From assembly GCA_012510515.1 (NCBI GenBank), contig JAAZHW010000073.1:1-13539 (forward strand): a DNA stretch of 13,539 bases, in the 5' to 3' direction. Source of the DNA: Parcubacteria group bacterium (GTDB taxonomy: Bacteria > Patescibacteriota > Minisyncoccia > UBA6257 > JAAZHW01). Of this stretch, positions 7,415-13,539 are shown one piece after another; position 1 is the first letter of the stretch; each line of letters begins with the position of its first letter. The notes under the pieces were generated by a model. That model did no database searches. It saw only the letters and a program-made list of their open reading frames with translations, and was not told the origin of the DNA. A program made the position numbers and the translations under genes.

Positions 7415-7507
7415 GTCATTCTGAGCGTCAGCGAAGAATCCCACGCACAGCAGTGATTGCTGATTATTGCTAAAAGCCAAGGGATCCTTCACTACGTTCA
7501 GGATGAC
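7415..7507. repeat. Palindromic element, copy 3 (degenerate)
   Basis: A 93-bp copy from GTCATTCTGAG (7415-7425) to TTCAGGATGAC (7497-7507). Its right arm is shortened and changed (CCTTCACTACGTTCAGG) and its inner sequence reads AGCCAAGGGATCC. It directly abuts the rpsF promoter region. Confidence 0.85.
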
Positions 7508-7540
7508 ATTAAAAAACAGCAGTGATAGTTGTGTATTCCT

Positions 7541-7565
7541 TATAATAACATGCAAGTATTTGACA
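7541..7565 (+). promoter_or_regulatory. Candidate promoter region of rpsF-ssb-rpsR
   Basis: Two alternatives are visible after the repeat array. A perfect TATAAT at 7541-7546 lacks a good -35 and would give a leader of about 45 bases. A perfect -35 TTGACA at 7560-7565 is followed 17 bases later by TAAACT (7583-7588), a weak -10, which would place the transcript start only a few bases before the ATG at 7599. I cannot decide between them. Confidence 0.3.
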
Positions 7566-7598
7566 ATTAAAAAAATAATAATTAAACTAAAAATTATT

Positions 7599-8078
7599 AT
7601 GGATAAGAAAGTTTACGAAATTAGTTTTCTTTTGAGTGGAAAATTAATTGATACCGAAATAGCAGATGTGCTTCAAAAAATTAAAAAAAGTTTTGAAGAA
7701 GTCGGCGCCACTGTTTTAAAAGAATTTGAATTTAATAAAATTAATTTAGCCTATCCTATCAAAAAAGAAAATGCGGCTTATTTTGGTTATTTTTGGTTTG
7801 AATTAGATCCTCAAAAAATAGCAGAATTAAGAAAAAAATTTGCTTTTGAAAAAGAAATTTTGCGCTATTTATTGGTTACACCTCCTCCAAAATATCAAAC
7901 AAAATCAGCTTCTTCTCAAATATTTAAAAAACGTTATAATGATAGAAAGGTCAAAAATTTTTCTTCTGAAAACATAGAAGAAACAAATAAAGATTTTATT
8001 TCTACCACTCCAATAAAAGAAGAATCAGCCGATGAAAAATTAGAAGAAAAATTAGAAGAAATTCAAAAATTAGTTTAA
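7599..8078 (+). CDS. rpsF: 30S ribosomal protein bS6
   Basis: bS6 binds the central domain of 16S rRNA together with bS18 in the small-subunit platform. The ATG at 7599 gives 159 residues starting MDKKVYEISFLLSG, the usual first beta strand of S6. The frame is open further upstream into the repeat array, but that extension has no S6 similarity. The signature LAYPIKKENAAYFGYFWFEL is at 50-69 and the last core strand, EILRYLLVTPPP, at 86-97. The core ends near residue 100 and is followed by a charged, probably disordered tail of about 60 residues (lysine-rich, then EEKLEEIQKLV) that makes it longer than typical S6. Gene order rpsF-ssb-rpsR is the widespread bacterial arrangement. No Shine-Dalgarno is present. 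Confidence 0.95.
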   Translation: MDKKVYEISFLLSGKLIDTEIADVLQKIKKSFEEVGATVLKEFEFNKINLAYPIKKENAAYFGYFWFELDPQKIAELRKKFAFEKEILRYLLVTPPPKYQTKSASSQIFKKRYNDRKVKNFSSENIEETNKDFISTTPIKEESADEKLEEKLEEIQKLV

Positions 8079-8131
8079 TTAATTTTTTTTAGCTTTCTTT
8101 TAATAAATAAATAAAAATAAAAAACAAATAT

Positions 8132-8605
8132 ATGAATTTTAATAAAGTATTTATTTTGGGAAATTTAACTCGTGATCCCGAATTGCGCACAACGCCGGCT
8201 GGTCAAAGTGTGGCTTCTTTTGGTGTCGCCACTAACCGTATTTGGAATGATAAAAATGGTCAAAGACAGACAGAAGTGGAATTTCATAACGTTGTTGTTT
8301 GGGGAAAATTAGCCGAAACAGCCAGTCGTTATTTGTCAAAAGGTAAATTGGTTTTCATTGAGGGTCGGTTAAAAACTCGAAGTTGGACAGATCAAGGAGG
8401 AGTTCGTCATTCGCGAACAGAAATTATTGCTCAAAGTTTTCAATTGGGGCCGCGAGGCAGTGATGAAGGAGGAAGTGGTCGTTCAAATCTTTCTGGTAGA
8501 GAAGGAACGGACATAGAAGCGCCAGCGGATCTTGATAGTATTAACGAAAGCGATATCCCAGTAATTAGTGAAGATGAAATTTCAATTGATGATTTGCCTT
8601 TTTAA
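8132..8605 (+). CDS. ssb: Single-stranded DNA-binding protein SSB
   Basis: SSB coats single-stranded DNA during replication, recombination and repair, and recruits partners through its acidic tail. The 157-residue protein has an N-terminal OB-fold (about 1-108) starting MNFNKVFILGNLTRDPELR, with FHNVVVWGKLAETASRYLSKG split across 51-71 and VFIEGRLKTRSW at 74-85. A glycine/serine-rich and then acidic linker (about 109-150) leads to the C-terminal tip DDLPF at 153-157, the partner-binding peptide (DDIPF in E. coli). It is 53 bases after rpsF and 31 before rpsR, in a conserved operon. Its upstream region is AT-only with no Shine-Dalgarno. Works with RecA, also encoded in this window. Confidence 0.97.
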   Translation: MNFNKVFILGNLTRDPELRTTPAGQSVASFGVATNRIWNDKNGQRQTEVEFHNVVVWGKLAETASRYLSKGKLVFIEGRLKTRSWTDQGGVRHSRTEIIAQSFQLGPRGSDEGGSGRSNLSGREGTDIEAPADLDSINESDIPVISEDEISIDDLPF

Positions 8606-8636
8606 TTTTTAATTAAAAAATAAAATTAATAAAAAT

Positions 8637-8846
8637 ATGAAACAATGTTTTTTCTGTAGTCAAAATGTTACTAATATTGATTATAAAGAGATATCATTAT
8701 TTTCTCGTTTTTTGACGTTTCAATCAAAAATTATGCCAGCTAAAAAAACTGGTCTTTGTCGAAAACATCAAAGAAAATTAGCGCAAGCAATTAAAAGAGC
8801 GCGTTATATGGGATTGATTAATTACGTTCCCGATGAGGTTTCTTAA
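8637..8846 (+). CDS. rpsR: 30S ribosomal protein bS18
   Basis: bS18 forms a heterodimer with bS6 on the platform of the small subunit. The 69-residue protein has the conserved C-terminal RNA-binding part GLCRKHQRKLAQAIKRARYMGL (split here as GLCRKHQRKL at 39-48 and AQAIKRARYMGL at 49-60) ending INYVPDEVS. The N-terminus carries CFFC (C4, C7), and C41 and H44 lie in the LCRKH segment, so this looks like a zinc-binding (C+) form of S18. Zinc binding is inferred from these residues. It is the last gene of rpsF-ssb-rpsR. The start ATG at 8637 is preceded by an A/T-only leader. No hairpin terminator is evident before htrA 92 bases downstream. Confidence 0.96.
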   Translation: MKQCFFCSQNVTNIDYKEISLFSRFLTFQSKIMPAKKTGLCRKHQRKLAQAIKRARYMGLINYVPDEVS

Positions 8847-8938
8847 TTAAAACTTTTCTTTTTATTTTTCGTATTTATAATAAGAGGTGTCTGTCGTTTA
8901 AAGATATCTATTTTAATTTACTTTAAAATAAATAAAAT

Positions 8939-10279
8939 ATGAAACAAAATAATAAATTTATCTTAGTTATTGTAATTAGTATCTTAATTGGCAGTAGTTT
9001 TGGTTTTTTAATTTCTCAAAAAATAGCTTATTCTTCTGAAGGTAGAGGAGAAAATCAAAACAATTTATTAGCCAATCTTTCTCAAAACACAAACAATATT
9101 TTTAATTTTAAAAAATTAATTCCCCAATGGTTTAAAGAAGAGACAACCAGTCCAACGCCCACCGCTTCACCTACGCCAACAACTTATAGCTCAGAAGTAG
9201 AATACGAACAAAAAATAATTGATGTAGTAGAAAAATCTTCTAATGCGGTAGTGAGTATTATTATTACTAAAGACGTCCCAATTATTGAACAATATTACAC
9301 TAATCCATTTGAAGGAATACCACCAGAAATTCAACAATTTTTCTGGCCATTTTTTCGGTTTGAGTCGCCTCAAATACCTCAATATCGCCAAAAAGGAACA
9401 GAAAAACAAGAAGTGGGAGGTGGAACGGGTTTTATTGTTTCCTCTGATGGTTTAATTTTAACCAATAAACATGTGGTTAGCGACAAAGAAGCGGAATACA
9501 CAGTTTTTCTTAATAATGGAGAAAAATATCAGGCTAAAATTTTAGCTCAAGATCCTATAGATGATATTGCTTTAATTAAAATAGAAGCTAATAATTTACC
9601 AGTCCTTACTTTGGGCAATTCAGAAAGTATTAAGTTAGGACAAACAGTTATTGCGATTGGTAATGCTTTAGGTGAATTTCGCAATACTATTTCTTTAGGA
9701 GTTGTTTCCGGGTTAGCGCGTTCAGTCACTGCTACTGATTCTTCGGGAAATATTGAAACAATAGATAATGTTATTCAAACTGATGCGGCAATTAATTTTG
9801 GTAATTCGGGTGGGCCGTTAATTAATTTAAAAGGGGAGGTGATTGGTATAAATACCGCTATTGCTTCGGGAGCAGAAAATATTGGCTTTGCCATACCAAT
9901 TAATCGAGCTAAAAAAGATATTGAATCATATCAAAGTTTAGGAAAAATCGCTTCGCCATTTATAGGAATTCGTTACACAATTATTACGCCAACCCTAAAG
10001 GAACAGAAAAATTTACCAGTTGATTACGGCGCTTTAATTAGTAGCGGAAATAGCAATGAACCAGCAGTTTTATCTAATTCTCCGGCTGAAAAAGCGGGAC
10101 TAAAAGAAGGTGATATTATATTAGAATTTGATGGCAAAAAAATTAATTCAACCAATTCCATTTCTTCTTTAATAAAAAATTATAAGATAGGCGATAAGAT
10201 TAATTTAAAAGTTTTGCGCGGTCAAGAAGAATTGAATCTTGAATTAATCTTGACGGAACGGCCAGAAGATATAGAATAG
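8939..10279 (+). CDS. htrA: HtrA/DegP-family trypsin-like serine protease with PDZ domain
   Basis: Envelope-facing quality-control protease that degrades misfolded extracytoplasmic proteins. The 446 residues contain an N-terminal transmembrane segment (about 7-26) that is probably an uncleaved anchor, and a linker with the low-complexity stretch TTSPTPTASPTPTT (69-82). The trypsin-like domain is about 90-335 and one PDZ domain about 338-440. The catalytic triad is complete: H178 in LTNKHVVS, D209 in DPIDDIALIK and S290 in GNSGGPL. The PDZ has SPAEKAGLKEGDIILEFDGK at 381-400. Residues 113-150 are rich in Phe, Pro and Gln (PEIQQFFWPFFRF), matching the flexible LA-loop region of DegP-like proteins. 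It ends in TAG, relevant to the TAG in clpB. With clpB downstream it makes a proteostasis pair, but the 187-base gap suggests separate transcription. Confidence 0.95.
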   Translation: MKQNNKFILVIVISILIGSSFGFLISQKIAYSSEGRGENQNNLLANLSQNTNNIFNFKKLIPQWFKEETTSPTPTASPTPTTYSSEVEYEQKIIDVVEKSSNAVVSIIITKDVPIIEQYYTNPFEGIPPEIQQFFWPFFRFESPQIPQYRQKGTEKQEVGGGTGFIVSSDGLILTNKHVVSDKEAEYTVFLNNGEKYQAKILAQDPIDDIALIKIEANNLPVLTLGNSESIKLGQTVIAIGNALGEFRNTISLGVVSGLARSVTATDSSGNIETIDNVIQTDAAINFGNSGGPLINLKGEVIGINTAIASGAENIGFAIPINRAKKDIESYQSLGKIASPFIGIRYTIITPTLKEQKNLPVDYGALISSGNSNEPAVLSNSPAEKAGLKEGDIILEFDGKKINSTNSISSLIKNYKIGDKINLKVLRGQEELNLELILTERPEDIE

Positions 10280-10296
10280 AAACACTGCAAAAACAA

Positions 10297-10320
10297 AAAT
10301 TAAAAATAAATTTTTAATTT
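10297..10320 (+). terminator. AT-only hairpin downstream of htrA (weak terminator candidate)
   Basis: AAATTAAAAA (10297-10306) and TTTTTAATTT (10311-10320) are perfect 10-base inverted repeats with loop TAAA, 17 bases after the htrA stop. There is no GC core and no U-run after the stem, so it may only be a weak terminator. Its sequence resembles the AT-only inverted repeat after rodA. Confidence 0.35.
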
Positions 10321-10372
10321 AGACTAATAAATACTTATTTAAGTTTAAAATCAGACTAATAAATACTTATTT
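10321..10372 (+). repeat. Duplicated 20-bp near-palindromic motif upstream of clpB
   Basis: AGACTAATAAATACTTATTT occurs exactly twice, at 10321-10340 and 10353-10372, a 32-bp period, which is about three helical turns. Inside each copy AATAAATACTTATT is a near-perfect dyad (12 of 14 positions symmetric). The copies sit 95-146 bases before the clpB ATG and after the htrA hairpin. This is the geometry of a paired operator, though no known heat-shock operator sequence (CIRCE or CtsR box) matches. Confidence 0.75.
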
Positions 10373-10379
10373 TACAAAA

Positions 10380-10420
10380 AATAATAAAAATAATAATAAT
10401 AAAATAATAAATTAATAAAA
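10380..10420 (+). repeat. AAT-rich simple-sequence tract
   Basis: About 40 bases made almost only of AAT/AAAT units, without a single G or C. It lies between the duplicated motif and the clpB start. It may be a low-complexity promoter-proximal tract or a phase-variable microsatellite; nothing shows function. Confidence 0.5.
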
Positions 10421-10466
10421 GTTTAATATTAATTATCATTTATTACTATTAAAAAATACAAATATT

Positions 10467-11195
10467 ATGCCATTTAATCGTTTTACATTAAAAGCTCAAG
10501 AAGCGCTTCAAGCAGCGCAAGATTTAGCTATTTCTAAAAATCAAGGCGAGTTAAAACCCGTCCATCTTTTGAATGCTTTAGTTATCCAAGAAGATGGGGT
10601 AATTGGAATGCTTTTGTCACGTTTAGGTATTAATTTGAAAGCTTTAATAAATAGCTTGGATTTAGAAATTGATCATTTACCAAAAGTTTTTGTTGTTAAT
10701 GCCAATGTCGGACAGCTTTATTTATCGCAAGAATTGATTCAATCTTTAGATCGGGCAGCTAAAGAAGCGGCAGAATTAAAAGACGAATATGTTTCTTGTG
10801 AACACCTGCTTTTGGGTTTAATTGAATCAGCAAAAGATTTAAAACCAATTTTTGATAAATTTAAAATTACACGAGAAGAAGTTTTAAAGGCCTTAAAAGA
10901 AATTCGCGGTAATCAACGAGTGGTAGATGAAACGCCTGAAACTAAATTTCAAGTTTTAGAAAAATACGCGATAAATTTAACTCAATTAGCTAGGGAACAA
11001 AAATTAGATCCAGTAATTGGTCGTGAAGAAGAGCTTTATCGAGTGATTCAAATTCTTTCTCGGCGAACAAAAAATAATCCTTTATTAATTGGTGAGCCGG
11101 GAGTAGGAAAAACCGCAATTGTTGAAGGATTAGCTCAAAAAATTGTAAATGGCGATGTGCCTGAAAGCTTAAAAAATAAAGAAGTAATTTCTTAG
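10467..11195 (+). CDS. clpB: ClpB N-terminal fragment (N-domain plus NBD1 Walker A)
   Basis: If the TAG is a true stop, this is the product actually made: 242 residues with the N-domain, whose two helical Clp_N repeats are at about 6-70 and 82-145 (the second recognisable from [15 protein letters not shown]). A short linker [20 protein letters not shown] leads to the start of NBD1 (DPVIGRE at 181-187, [20 protein letters not shown] split across 198-217). It lacks Walker B, the sensors and the arginine finger of NBD1, so it should not hydrolyse ATP. It might act as a free N-domain, but that is speculation. The start is the ATG at 10467, the usual MxFNRFTxKAQEAL position; no Shine-Dalgarno. Confidence 0.7.
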   Translation: MPFNRFTLKAQEALQAAQDLAISKNQGELKPVHLLNALVIQEDGVIGMLLSRLGINLKALINSLDLEIDHLPKVFVVNANVGQLYLSQELIQSLDRAAKEAAELKDEYVSCEHLLLGLIESAKDLKPIFDKFKITREEVLKALKEIRGNQRVVDETPETKFQVLEKYAINLTQLAREQKLDPVIGREEELYRVIQILSRRTKNNPLLIGEPGVGKTAIVEGLAQKIVNGDVPESLKNKEVIS

Positions 11196-11207
11196 GATTT
11201 ACCCGGT

Positions 11208-13133
11208 ATGGTGGCAGGAACAAAATTTCGCGGTGAATTTGAAGACCGTTTAAAGGCTTTTATTAAAGAAATAAAAGCCGGAGAAGGAAAATACATTCTT
11301 TTTATTGATGAAATTCACACTATTGTTGGCGCGGGGGCGGCCGAAGGAGCAATTGATGCTTCTAATGTTCTAAAACCGCCTTTAGCTCGAGGCGAATTGC
11401 GAGCTATTGGCGCGACTACTTTAAGAGATTATCAGCGTTATATTGAAAAAGATCCGGCTTTAGAAAGACGTTTTCAATTAGTTTACGTAGAAGAGCCATC
11501 GACTGAAGAAGCGATTGCTATTTTGCGAGGATTAAAAGATAAATACGAAAGTTTTCATGGAATAAAAATTTCTGATAGCGCCTTAATGACCGCAGTGAAT
11601 CTTTCGGTTCGTTATATCCCGGATCGTTTTTTGCCAGATAAAGCCATTGATCTTATTGACGAAGCTGCTTCAGCGCGACGTTTGGAATTAGATAGTACTC
11701 CGCCGGAATTAGATGAGTTAAAAAGAAAAATTCTTAATTTAGAAATTGAAAAACAAGCATTAAAAGATGAAAAAAAATCAGCAATGCGTTTGAAAAAAAT
11801 CGAAGCTGATTTAAAAGAAGCCAAATCTGAATATGAAAAATTAAATAAAAAATGGAATGGTAATAAAAAAATAATTGATGAAATTCACGCTTTGCGAAAA
11901 AAATTAGAAGATTTAAAAAAGGAAAAGGAAATTGCTGAATTGCACGGCGATTTAGAAAAAGTAGCGCGATTAATGTACGGCGAAATTCCTCAATTAGAAA
12001 AAAAATTAGAAGAAATAGAAAAGAAAAATCAATTAAAAAAACAAAAATTAATAAAAGAAGAAATTAATGAAGAAGATATCGCCAAAGTGGTTTCTCAGTG
12101 GACAGGCATTCCTGTAAGCAAAATGCTTCAAAGCGAAATAGAAAAATTAAGATCAATAGAGAATGCTTTAAAACAACGCGTTGTTGGTCAAGATGAAGCA
12201 ATTAAGGCCGTGGCGAATGCTATTTTACGAGGCCGAGCTGGTTTAGCCGAAGAGGATAAGCCGATTGGTTCATTTATGTTTTTAGGGCCAACAGGTGTGG
12301 GTAAAACTGAATTAGCGCGAGCTTTAGCCGAATTTCTTTTTAATGATGAAAAGGCGATGGTGCGAATTGATATGAGTGAATATATGGAAAAACATACAGT
12401 AAGTCGTCTGATTGGTTCGCCACCCGGTTACATTGGCTATGAGGAAGGCGGTCAATTAACTGAAATTGTAAAACACCGTCCTTATAGTTTAATTTTGTTT
12501 GATGAAATTGAAAAAGCTCATCCTGATGTGTTTAATATTTTATTACAAATTTTAGACAACGGACGTTTAACTGATGCCAAGGGGCGGACAGTTAATTTTA
12601 AAAATACGGTTATTATTATGACTTCCAATGTGGGTAGTGAATATTTAGAACAAATGTCCACTTTAGGATTTAAAGCAACCAATGATGATGAAGAAAAACA
12701 AATTATTCAATCAAAAAATTTAAAAGAAAAAATTCGTTTAGCTCTAAAAGAACATTTTCGACCAGAATTTTTAAATCGAATTGATGAAATAATTATTTTC
12801 AATCCTTTAAATCAAAAAGAAATTGAAAAAATTGTGGAAATTCAGTTAGAGATAGTAAAAAAACGTTTATTACAAAAAGAAATTCAGTTGCAAATTGATG
12901 AGGTGGTAAAAAAATATTTGGCTAAAGAAGGTTTTAGTCCTGATTTTGGCGCTCGCGAATTAAAACGAGTAATTCAGAGAAATATTTTAGACCCACTGGC
13001 TTATAAAATTATTAACGGAGAGATTGGGGCAGCTGATATTGTAAAAATAACAGTGGAAAATAATAAACTTAATTTTATTATTGTTCATTTTCATTCGCGT
13101 AATTTTAAGATATCATCAGAAAAAACAAAATGA
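11208..13133 (+). CDS. clpB: ClpB C-terminal fragment (rest of NBD1, M-domain, NBD2)
   Basis: In the same frame as the preceding fragment, the first ATG after the TAG is at 11208, 12 bases beyond the stop. AGGA at 11194-11197, partly made by the TAG itself, is 10 bases before this ATG and is a weak Shine-Dalgarno, so reinitiation is conceivable. The 641-residue product would lack the NBD1 Walker A but keep the pore loop, Walker B1, the full coiled-coil middle domain and an intact NBD2. One oddity is the segment [14 protein letters not shown] (full-frame 730-743) after [10 protein letters not shown] in NBD2. It places an LGF tripeptide where ClpC and ClpA have their ClpP-docking loop, and it adds about 11-12 residues relative to E. 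coli ClpB. The stop TGA overlaps the next gene's ATG. Confidence 0.7.
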   Translation: MVAGTKFRGEFEDRLKAFIKEIKAGEGKYILFIDEIHTIVGAGAAEGAIDASNVLKPPLARGELRAIGATTLRDYQRYIEKDPALERRFQLVYVEEPSTEEAIAILRGLKDKYESFHGIKISDSALMTAVNLSVRYIPDRFLPDKAIDLIDEAASARRLELDSTPPELDELKRKILNLEIEKQALKDEKKSAMRLKKIEADLKEAKSEYEKLNKKWNGNKKIIDEIHALRKKLEDLKKEKEIAELHGDLEKVARLMYGEIPQLEKKLEEIEKKNQLKKQKLIKEEINEEDIAKVVSQWTGIPVSKMLQSEIEKLRSIENALKQRVVGQDEAIKAVANAILRGRAGLAEEDKPIGSFMFLGPTGVGKTELARALAEFLFNDEKAMVRIDMSEYMEKHTVSRLIGSPPGYIGYEEGGQLTEIVKHRPYSLILFDEIEKAHPDVFNILLQILDNGRLTDAKGRTVNFKNTVIIMTSNVGSEYLEQMSTLGFKATNDDEEKQIIQSKNLKEKIRLALKEHFRPEFLNRIDEIIIFNPLNQKEIEKIVEIQLEIVKKRLLQKEIQLQIDEVVKKYLAKEGFSPDFGARELKRVIQRNILDPLAYKIINGEIGAADIVKITVENNKLNFIIVHFHSRNFKISSEKTK

Positions 13134-13539
13134 GGAATTTTTTAATTACTTTTGTTCTGTCAGAAATTTATTATTTATCCGGATTTAGTAATTTTTGGTT
13201 TACGATTGTTTTGTTATACTCTATTTATTGGTTTATTAAATTTTTAAAAATAAAAAACGAATCTTTAGCAAAGAAAACATTTTTCTTTGCTTGGCCTTTA
13301 GTTTTTTTGTTTGGAGTTTTTTTGTTTTTTCCTAGTGTTTTTGTTTGGTCAACAGTATTGGAACAAGTTTATTTAGTTAGTGGTTTTATAATTTTTTATT
13401 TTCTGATTAGATTTTATAAAAAATCCTGTATTTATATTGATTTTTTTCGTTTTTTTTCGCCATTAATTATTTTACCATTTTCTTTTTTGTTTTTCCGTTC
13501 TAATCTCTTTTCCGATTTTTTTCTTAAGCAACTATTACT
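13130..13539 (+). CDS. Multi-pass membrane protein, unknown function (3' end outside window)
   Basis: An open frame of 136 codons runs from the ATG at 13130 to the window end without a stop. It overlaps the clpB TGA as ATGA, implying translational coupling to the clpB transcript. The product is extremely rich in Phe, Leu, Ile and Tyr, with about four predicted membrane segments (roughly 21-39, 51-73, 79-97 and 105-123) separated by short basic loops such as KFLKIKNESLAKK and RFYKKS. I see no family signature. The composition also follows T-rich base content, but an uninterrupted 410-base frame with alternating hydrophobic and basic segments supports a real gene. The coupling suggests a second role for the clpB operon at the membrane. 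Confidence 0.72.
   Translation, partial: MRNFLITFVLSEIYYLSGFSNFWFTIVLLYSIYWFIKFLKIKNESLAKKTFFFAWPLVFLFGVFLFFPSVFVWSTVLEQVYLVSGFIIFYFLIRFYKKSCIYIDFFRFFSPLIILPFSFLFFRSNLFSDFFLKQLL

Larger units (their letters stand above)
7151..7507. repeat. Tandem array of palindromic repeats between divergent operons
   Basis: This GC-richer island is the only long gene-free stretch here. It consists of tandem units: unit 1 at 7151-7283 (133 bp), unit 2 at 7284-7414 (131 bp) and partial unit 3 at 7415-7507 (93 bp). A complete unit starts with a decoy half-site GTCATTCTGAA, then a T-rich spacer, then a palindrome from GTCATYCTGAGCG to CTCAGGATGAC, then a short ACATCRGTGAGRGC linker. Unit 3 lacks about 22 bp at its 5' end, as expected from recombination between the two GTCATTCTGA copies of one unit. 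A stray core fragment, CAGCAGTGAT, recurs at 7517-7526. Similar GTCATCCTGAGC...GGATCC dispersed palindromes are known from many bacterial genomes and create spurious peptides such as VVKDP. The array probably consists of non-autonomous REP- or MITE-like elements. Confidence 0.9.
10467..13133 (+). pseudogene. clpB: ClpB-type AAA+ disaggregase gene interrupted by one in-frame TAG
   Basis: ClpB is a hexameric, cytoplasmic two-ring ATPase that pulls polypeptides out of aggregates with DnaK. Read through the TAG at 11193-11195 (codon 243), the frame encodes 888 positions, normal for ClpB. In order: N-domain (about 1-145), linker, NBD1 with Walker A GEPGVGKT (209-216), pore-loop region [13 protein letters not shown] after the TAG, Walker B LFIDEIH (278-284), a coiled-coil M-domain (about 407-537) with [21 protein letters not shown] matching ClpB, then NBD2 with Walker A GPTGVGKT (607-614), Walker [12 protein letters not shown] (675-685) and the C-terminal small domain. 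No frame change occurs at the TAG: [14 protein letters not shown] is where family members read ISLDL, so a Leu codon has become TAG, most simply TTG to TAG. No other lesion is visible. I label it a pseudogene only because of this stop. Sequencing error, recent mutation or suppression are equally possible. Confidence 0.85.

Noticed and set aside
7151..7507. CRISPR array
   Set aside because: The repeats are about 130 bp, palindromic and directly adjoining, without unique 30-40 bp spacers, and no cas gene is nearby.
7361..7555. Minus-strand 64-codon open frame across the repeat array (VILNVVKDPL, FFADAQNDA)
   Set aside because: It is a translation of the palindromic repeat itself. Such peptides are a known by-product of GTCATCCTGAGC-type repeats and have no protein-family support.
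7467..7598. N-terminal extension of bS6 into the repeat array
   Set aside because: The upstream 44 codons translate repeat and AT-rich promoter DNA. The S6 family begins at MDKKVYEISF (7599).
8606..8619. TTTTTAATTAAAAA palindrome after ssb
   Set aside because: Short AT-only palindromes are expected by chance at this base composition, and a terminator here would split the conserved ssb-rpsR operon.
10280..10466. CIRCE or CtsR operator upstream of clpB
   Set aside because: Neither TTAGCACTC-N9-GAGTGCTAA nor a GGTCAAA tandem heptad is present; only the unrelated duplicated motif is.
11193..11195. Alternative genetic code as the explanation for the clpB stop
   Set aside because: htrA ends in TAG, and both mutM and the clpB frame end in TGA at ATGA overlaps, so neither TAG nor TGA appears reassigned. 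A single codon is too little to argue recoding.
10990..11223. Minus-strand open frame across the clpB TAG
   Set aside because: It is an antisense shadow of conserved NBD1 codons, with no recognisable domain. It cannot explain the stop.

Overview
This is an AT-rich chromosomal window (roughly 30% GC or less by eye) of dense housekeeping genes. The most likely source is a Candidate Phyla Radiation (Patescibacteria) bacterium, possibly Parcubacteria-like. The reasons are short, tightly packed genes, AT-only leaders with almost no Shine-Dalgarno motifs, and a membrane protein with the NG-rich DCGGPC cysteine motif that I associate with CPR and archaeal surface proteins. mutM ends in TGA within an ATGA overlap and the clpB reading frame also ends in TGA. 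This argues for the standard genetic code and against Gracilibacteria/Absconditabacteria, which read UGA as Gly. The lineage is an inference; there is no rRNA in the window.

Layout. recA (35-1066, +) converges on a six-gene minus-strand run and is separated from it by a bidirectional hairpin terminator. In transcription order the run is mutM (7075-6197), holA, mnmA, a membrane-anchored cysteine-motif protein, rodA and mltG (ending at 1099). mutM/holA overlap by ATGA, holA/mnmA are 1 base apart, and the next two gaps are 20 and 9 bases, so most of it looks like one operon joining DNA repair, replication, tRNA thiolation and peptidoglycan synthesis. A 101-base gap before mltG holds an AT-only inverted repeat.

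The only long gene-free stretch (7076-7598) lies between the divergent mutM and rpsF operons. It holds a tandem array of a palindromic, comparatively GC-rich repeat (period about 131-133 bp, just under three copies). To its right is the classic rpsF-ssb-rpsR operon (7599-8846), then htrA (8939-10279), an AT-only hairpin, a duplicated 20-bp near-palindromic motif, an AAT-rich tract, and a ClpB-type AAA+ disaggregase (10467-13133). The clpB frame is interrupted by one in-frame TAG at codon 243. A multi-span membrane protein starts at 13130, overlaps the clpB stop by ATGA, and runs off the window.

Main points of interest: the lone amber codon in an otherwise intact clpB; a ClpC/ClpA-like LGF loop in a protein with a full ClpB middle domain; perfect TATAAT boxes exactly 6 bases before two ATG codons, suggesting leaderless transcripts; the palindromic tandem array; and the duplicated motif upstream of clpB. 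I found no clearly novel multi-gene system. Most of the window is conserved core genome.
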